From the NCBI RefSeq assembly GCF_000518805.1, contig NZ_JAEH01000001.1:186001-250000 (forward strand): a stretch of DNA of 64,000 nt. Reading direction: 5' to 3'. Of the stretch, positions 62,917 to 64,000 are shown piece after piece. Made by a program: the position numbers and the translations under genes. Source of the stretch: Shewanella waksmanii ATCC BAA-643 (lineage in GTDB: Bacteria; Pseudomonadota; Gammaproteobacteria; Enterobacterales; Shewanellaceae). Each line of letters opens with the position of its first letter. Position 1 is the stretch's first letter. Under the pieces are notes generated by a model. It searched no databases. It saw nothing but the letters and a program-made list of their open reading frames with translations, and was not told the origin of the DNA.

Positions 62917-64000
62917 CAAACAATATCCGAGCATTTATCGCCACATAAGACGCCATTTAAGCATCTCATTGTTGGTTATTTTTTGTTTTTTCGGCTCAAC
63001 TGTTTATCTTGCTGAAAGCAAACTTGAAGTGATTAGTTTGCATCATTGGCTAGATACTGAATTAGATCGTTACGAGAAAGAATATGCCATCTATGGTTTA
63101 GCTACCAAGCTGCCCAACACCGCTGAATTTGATACTTATTGGACAGAACGTGAAGTACCTGATTGGTTAGCTCCATTCCAGCAGATTGGTTTTAATGAGC
63201 ACTTATTAGGCTCAGAAGACAAACACTTTATTATCGCAAACCACCCTTCAGGTAAGGGGTTGATGTATATTGTCTTTAAAAAAGATGCCGATGATTTTTT
63301 AGATATATATGAAGAAAGTCTACATACCTATATTATATTCCTCGGTTTATTTATTGCATTGGGCGTGGTGATTTACAATTTCTATTTTATGCGTTTAATA
63401 TCTTCGCCATTACTCGCCATAGAGCAAAAAATCACGCTAATGAAACCTAACCAACAGATGTCTAAACTACAAACAAAATATCGTGAAACACGCCATATAG
63501 AACAAACCTTTATTAAGAATAAAAAGGATATTGAAGGCTTTTTCCAACGAGAAACCGAGTTTAGTCGCTTTTCATCTCATGAGTTACGCACACCAATCAT
63601 GGTGATCAAAGGCTCTGCTGAGTTATTAGCAAAAATGCCCAACCAGCTGCCTGTTGCACAAAAAGCAATTAAACGCGTACAACAGGCCTGCGAAGACATG
63701 GAAGTATTATCAGAAGCCTTTTTATTATTAGGTAAGGAATCAATTGAAGAAGCACACTTTAAAGAGGTTCAGCTTGAAGATGCTGTTAGAAAACAGCTCG
63801 ATGAATTGCAGGTTTTATTTTTAAAACAAGGATTAGATTACTCCTTACATCTACATCAACCAGCCACAATAAAGTGTCCACCTTCCTTTGTTTCTATTGT
63901 GATTAATAACCTCATTAAAAATGCATTTAGTTACAGCGTTGCAGATATTCAAGTCAGCCTACAACAGCGACAATTGACCATCACGAATCGTCATCAAGGA
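62885..64000 (+). CDS. Sensor histidine kinase, 3' end outside window
   Basis: The frame is open from ATG 62885 to the right edge (372 codons, no stop). It has an N-terminal membrane helix (about 30-45), a periplasmic sensor, a second helix (about 137-160), then a kinase core with H-box FSRFSSHELRTPIMVIKGSA and N-box VINNLIKNAFSYS. The ATP-binding G-boxes lie beyond the window. It overlaps the regulator gene by 32 bases, so they should be translationally coupled and form a two-component pair with YgiW. Confidence 0.88.
   Translation, partial: MGKASDLNQNNKQYPSIYRHIRRHLSISLLVIFCFFGSTVYLAESKLEVISLHHWLDTELDRYEKEYAIYGLATKLPNTAEFDTYWTEREVPDWLAPFQQIGFNEHLLGSEDKHFIIANHPSGKGLMYIVFKKDADDFLDIYEESLHTYIIFLGLFIALGVVIYNFYFMRLISSPLLAIEQKITLMKPNQQMSKLQTKYRETRHIEQTFIKNKKDIEGFFQRETEFSRFSSHELRTPIMVIKGSAELLAKMPNQLPVAQKAIKRVQQACEDMEVLSEAFLLLGKESIEEAHFKEVQLEDAVRKQLDELQVLFLKQGLDYSLHLHQPATIKCPPSFVSIVINNLIKNAFSYSVADIQVSLQQRQLTITNRHQG

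Noticed and set aside
1..64000. tRNA, rRNA or complete insertion sequence
   Set aside because: No cloverleaf, rRNA core sequence or transposase motif was found on either strand.

Overview
The window looks like chromosomal DNA of a marine gammaproteobacterium, most probably Shewanella or a close relative. The basis is gene content and order: a torE-torC-torA-torD TMAO respiration operon with torS, torT, torR and torF beside it, a Fur-regulated hugA/hutX/hutZ + tonB/exbBD/hmuTUV haem locus with a ChuW/HutW radical SAM enzyme, csgEFG, and a CoA-disulfide/persulfide reductase with rhodanese domain next to two YeeE-type membrane proteins. No rRNA, tRNA, CRISPR array, prophage or complete transposase-bearing insertion sequence was seen.

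Layout. 0-3.4 kb: end of an acyl-CoA synthetase gene, a Blc-type lipocalin and an MsbA-like ABC exporter. 3.4-15 kb: haem acquisition and use. A leftward hugA-hutX-hutZ unit and a rightward tonB-exbB-exbD-hmuT-hmuU-hmuV unit diverge from a Fur box; hutW follows under its own perfect Fur box, separated by a 277-bp MITE and a tetR/reductase pair. 15-19.3 kb: DUF2956 protein, a GlnD-type PII uridylyltransferase whose HD (deuridylylation) site looks eroded, a MarR regulator and a hypothetical gene. 19.5-31.8 kb: TMAO respiration. TorR-type boxes precede torE and torF. Between torD and torS lie a gene broken by a second MITE and a small secreted six-cysteine protein; a third MITE-like element lies between torS and torT. 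31.8-36.8 kb: a voltage-gated cation channel, a winged-helix protein, two bPH2 membrane proteins, a DUF924 protein and a TauE/SafE permease. 36.9-38.9 kb: a HupE/UreJ-type cluster with a histidine-rich protein, probably metal-related. 39-43.6 kb: an Old Yellow Enzyme with divergent TetR, a UspA protein, an aldehyde dehydrogenase with TetR. 43.7-48.2 kb: csgE-F-G without subunit genes, then sulfur/persulfide genes. 48.3-56.2 kb: a leftward unit of membrane-fusion protein, small secreted protein, MacB-like ATPase, two FtsX-type permeases, sigma-54 response regulator and histidine kinase, with a sigma-54-like promoter, a palindrome and 35-bp tandem repeats upstream. 56.4-61.4 kb: two small membrane proteins, a Fur-controlled TonB-dependent receptor, a MAPEG protein and a BtuF-like binding protein. 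61.8-64 kb: a visibly AT-richer YgiW/YdeI protein plus two-component pair, the kinase running off the window.

How it fits together. Haem is taken up by HugA with energy from TonB-ExbB-ExbD, carried by HmuTUV and handled in the cytosol by HutX, HutZ and, probably without oxygen, HutW; the two TonB-dependent receptors and hutW all carry Fur-like sites. TMAO sensed by TorT-TorS would activate TorR, which would act at the boxes before torE and torF. The most noteworthy items are the MITE family with 3-bp TTA/TAA target duplications, one copy cleanly splitting a gene; the small secreted protein inside a sigma-54-controlled ABC export operon; the GlnD with altered HD residues; and the symmetric six-cysteine peptide. 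Function calls rest on reading the translations; no database search was run.
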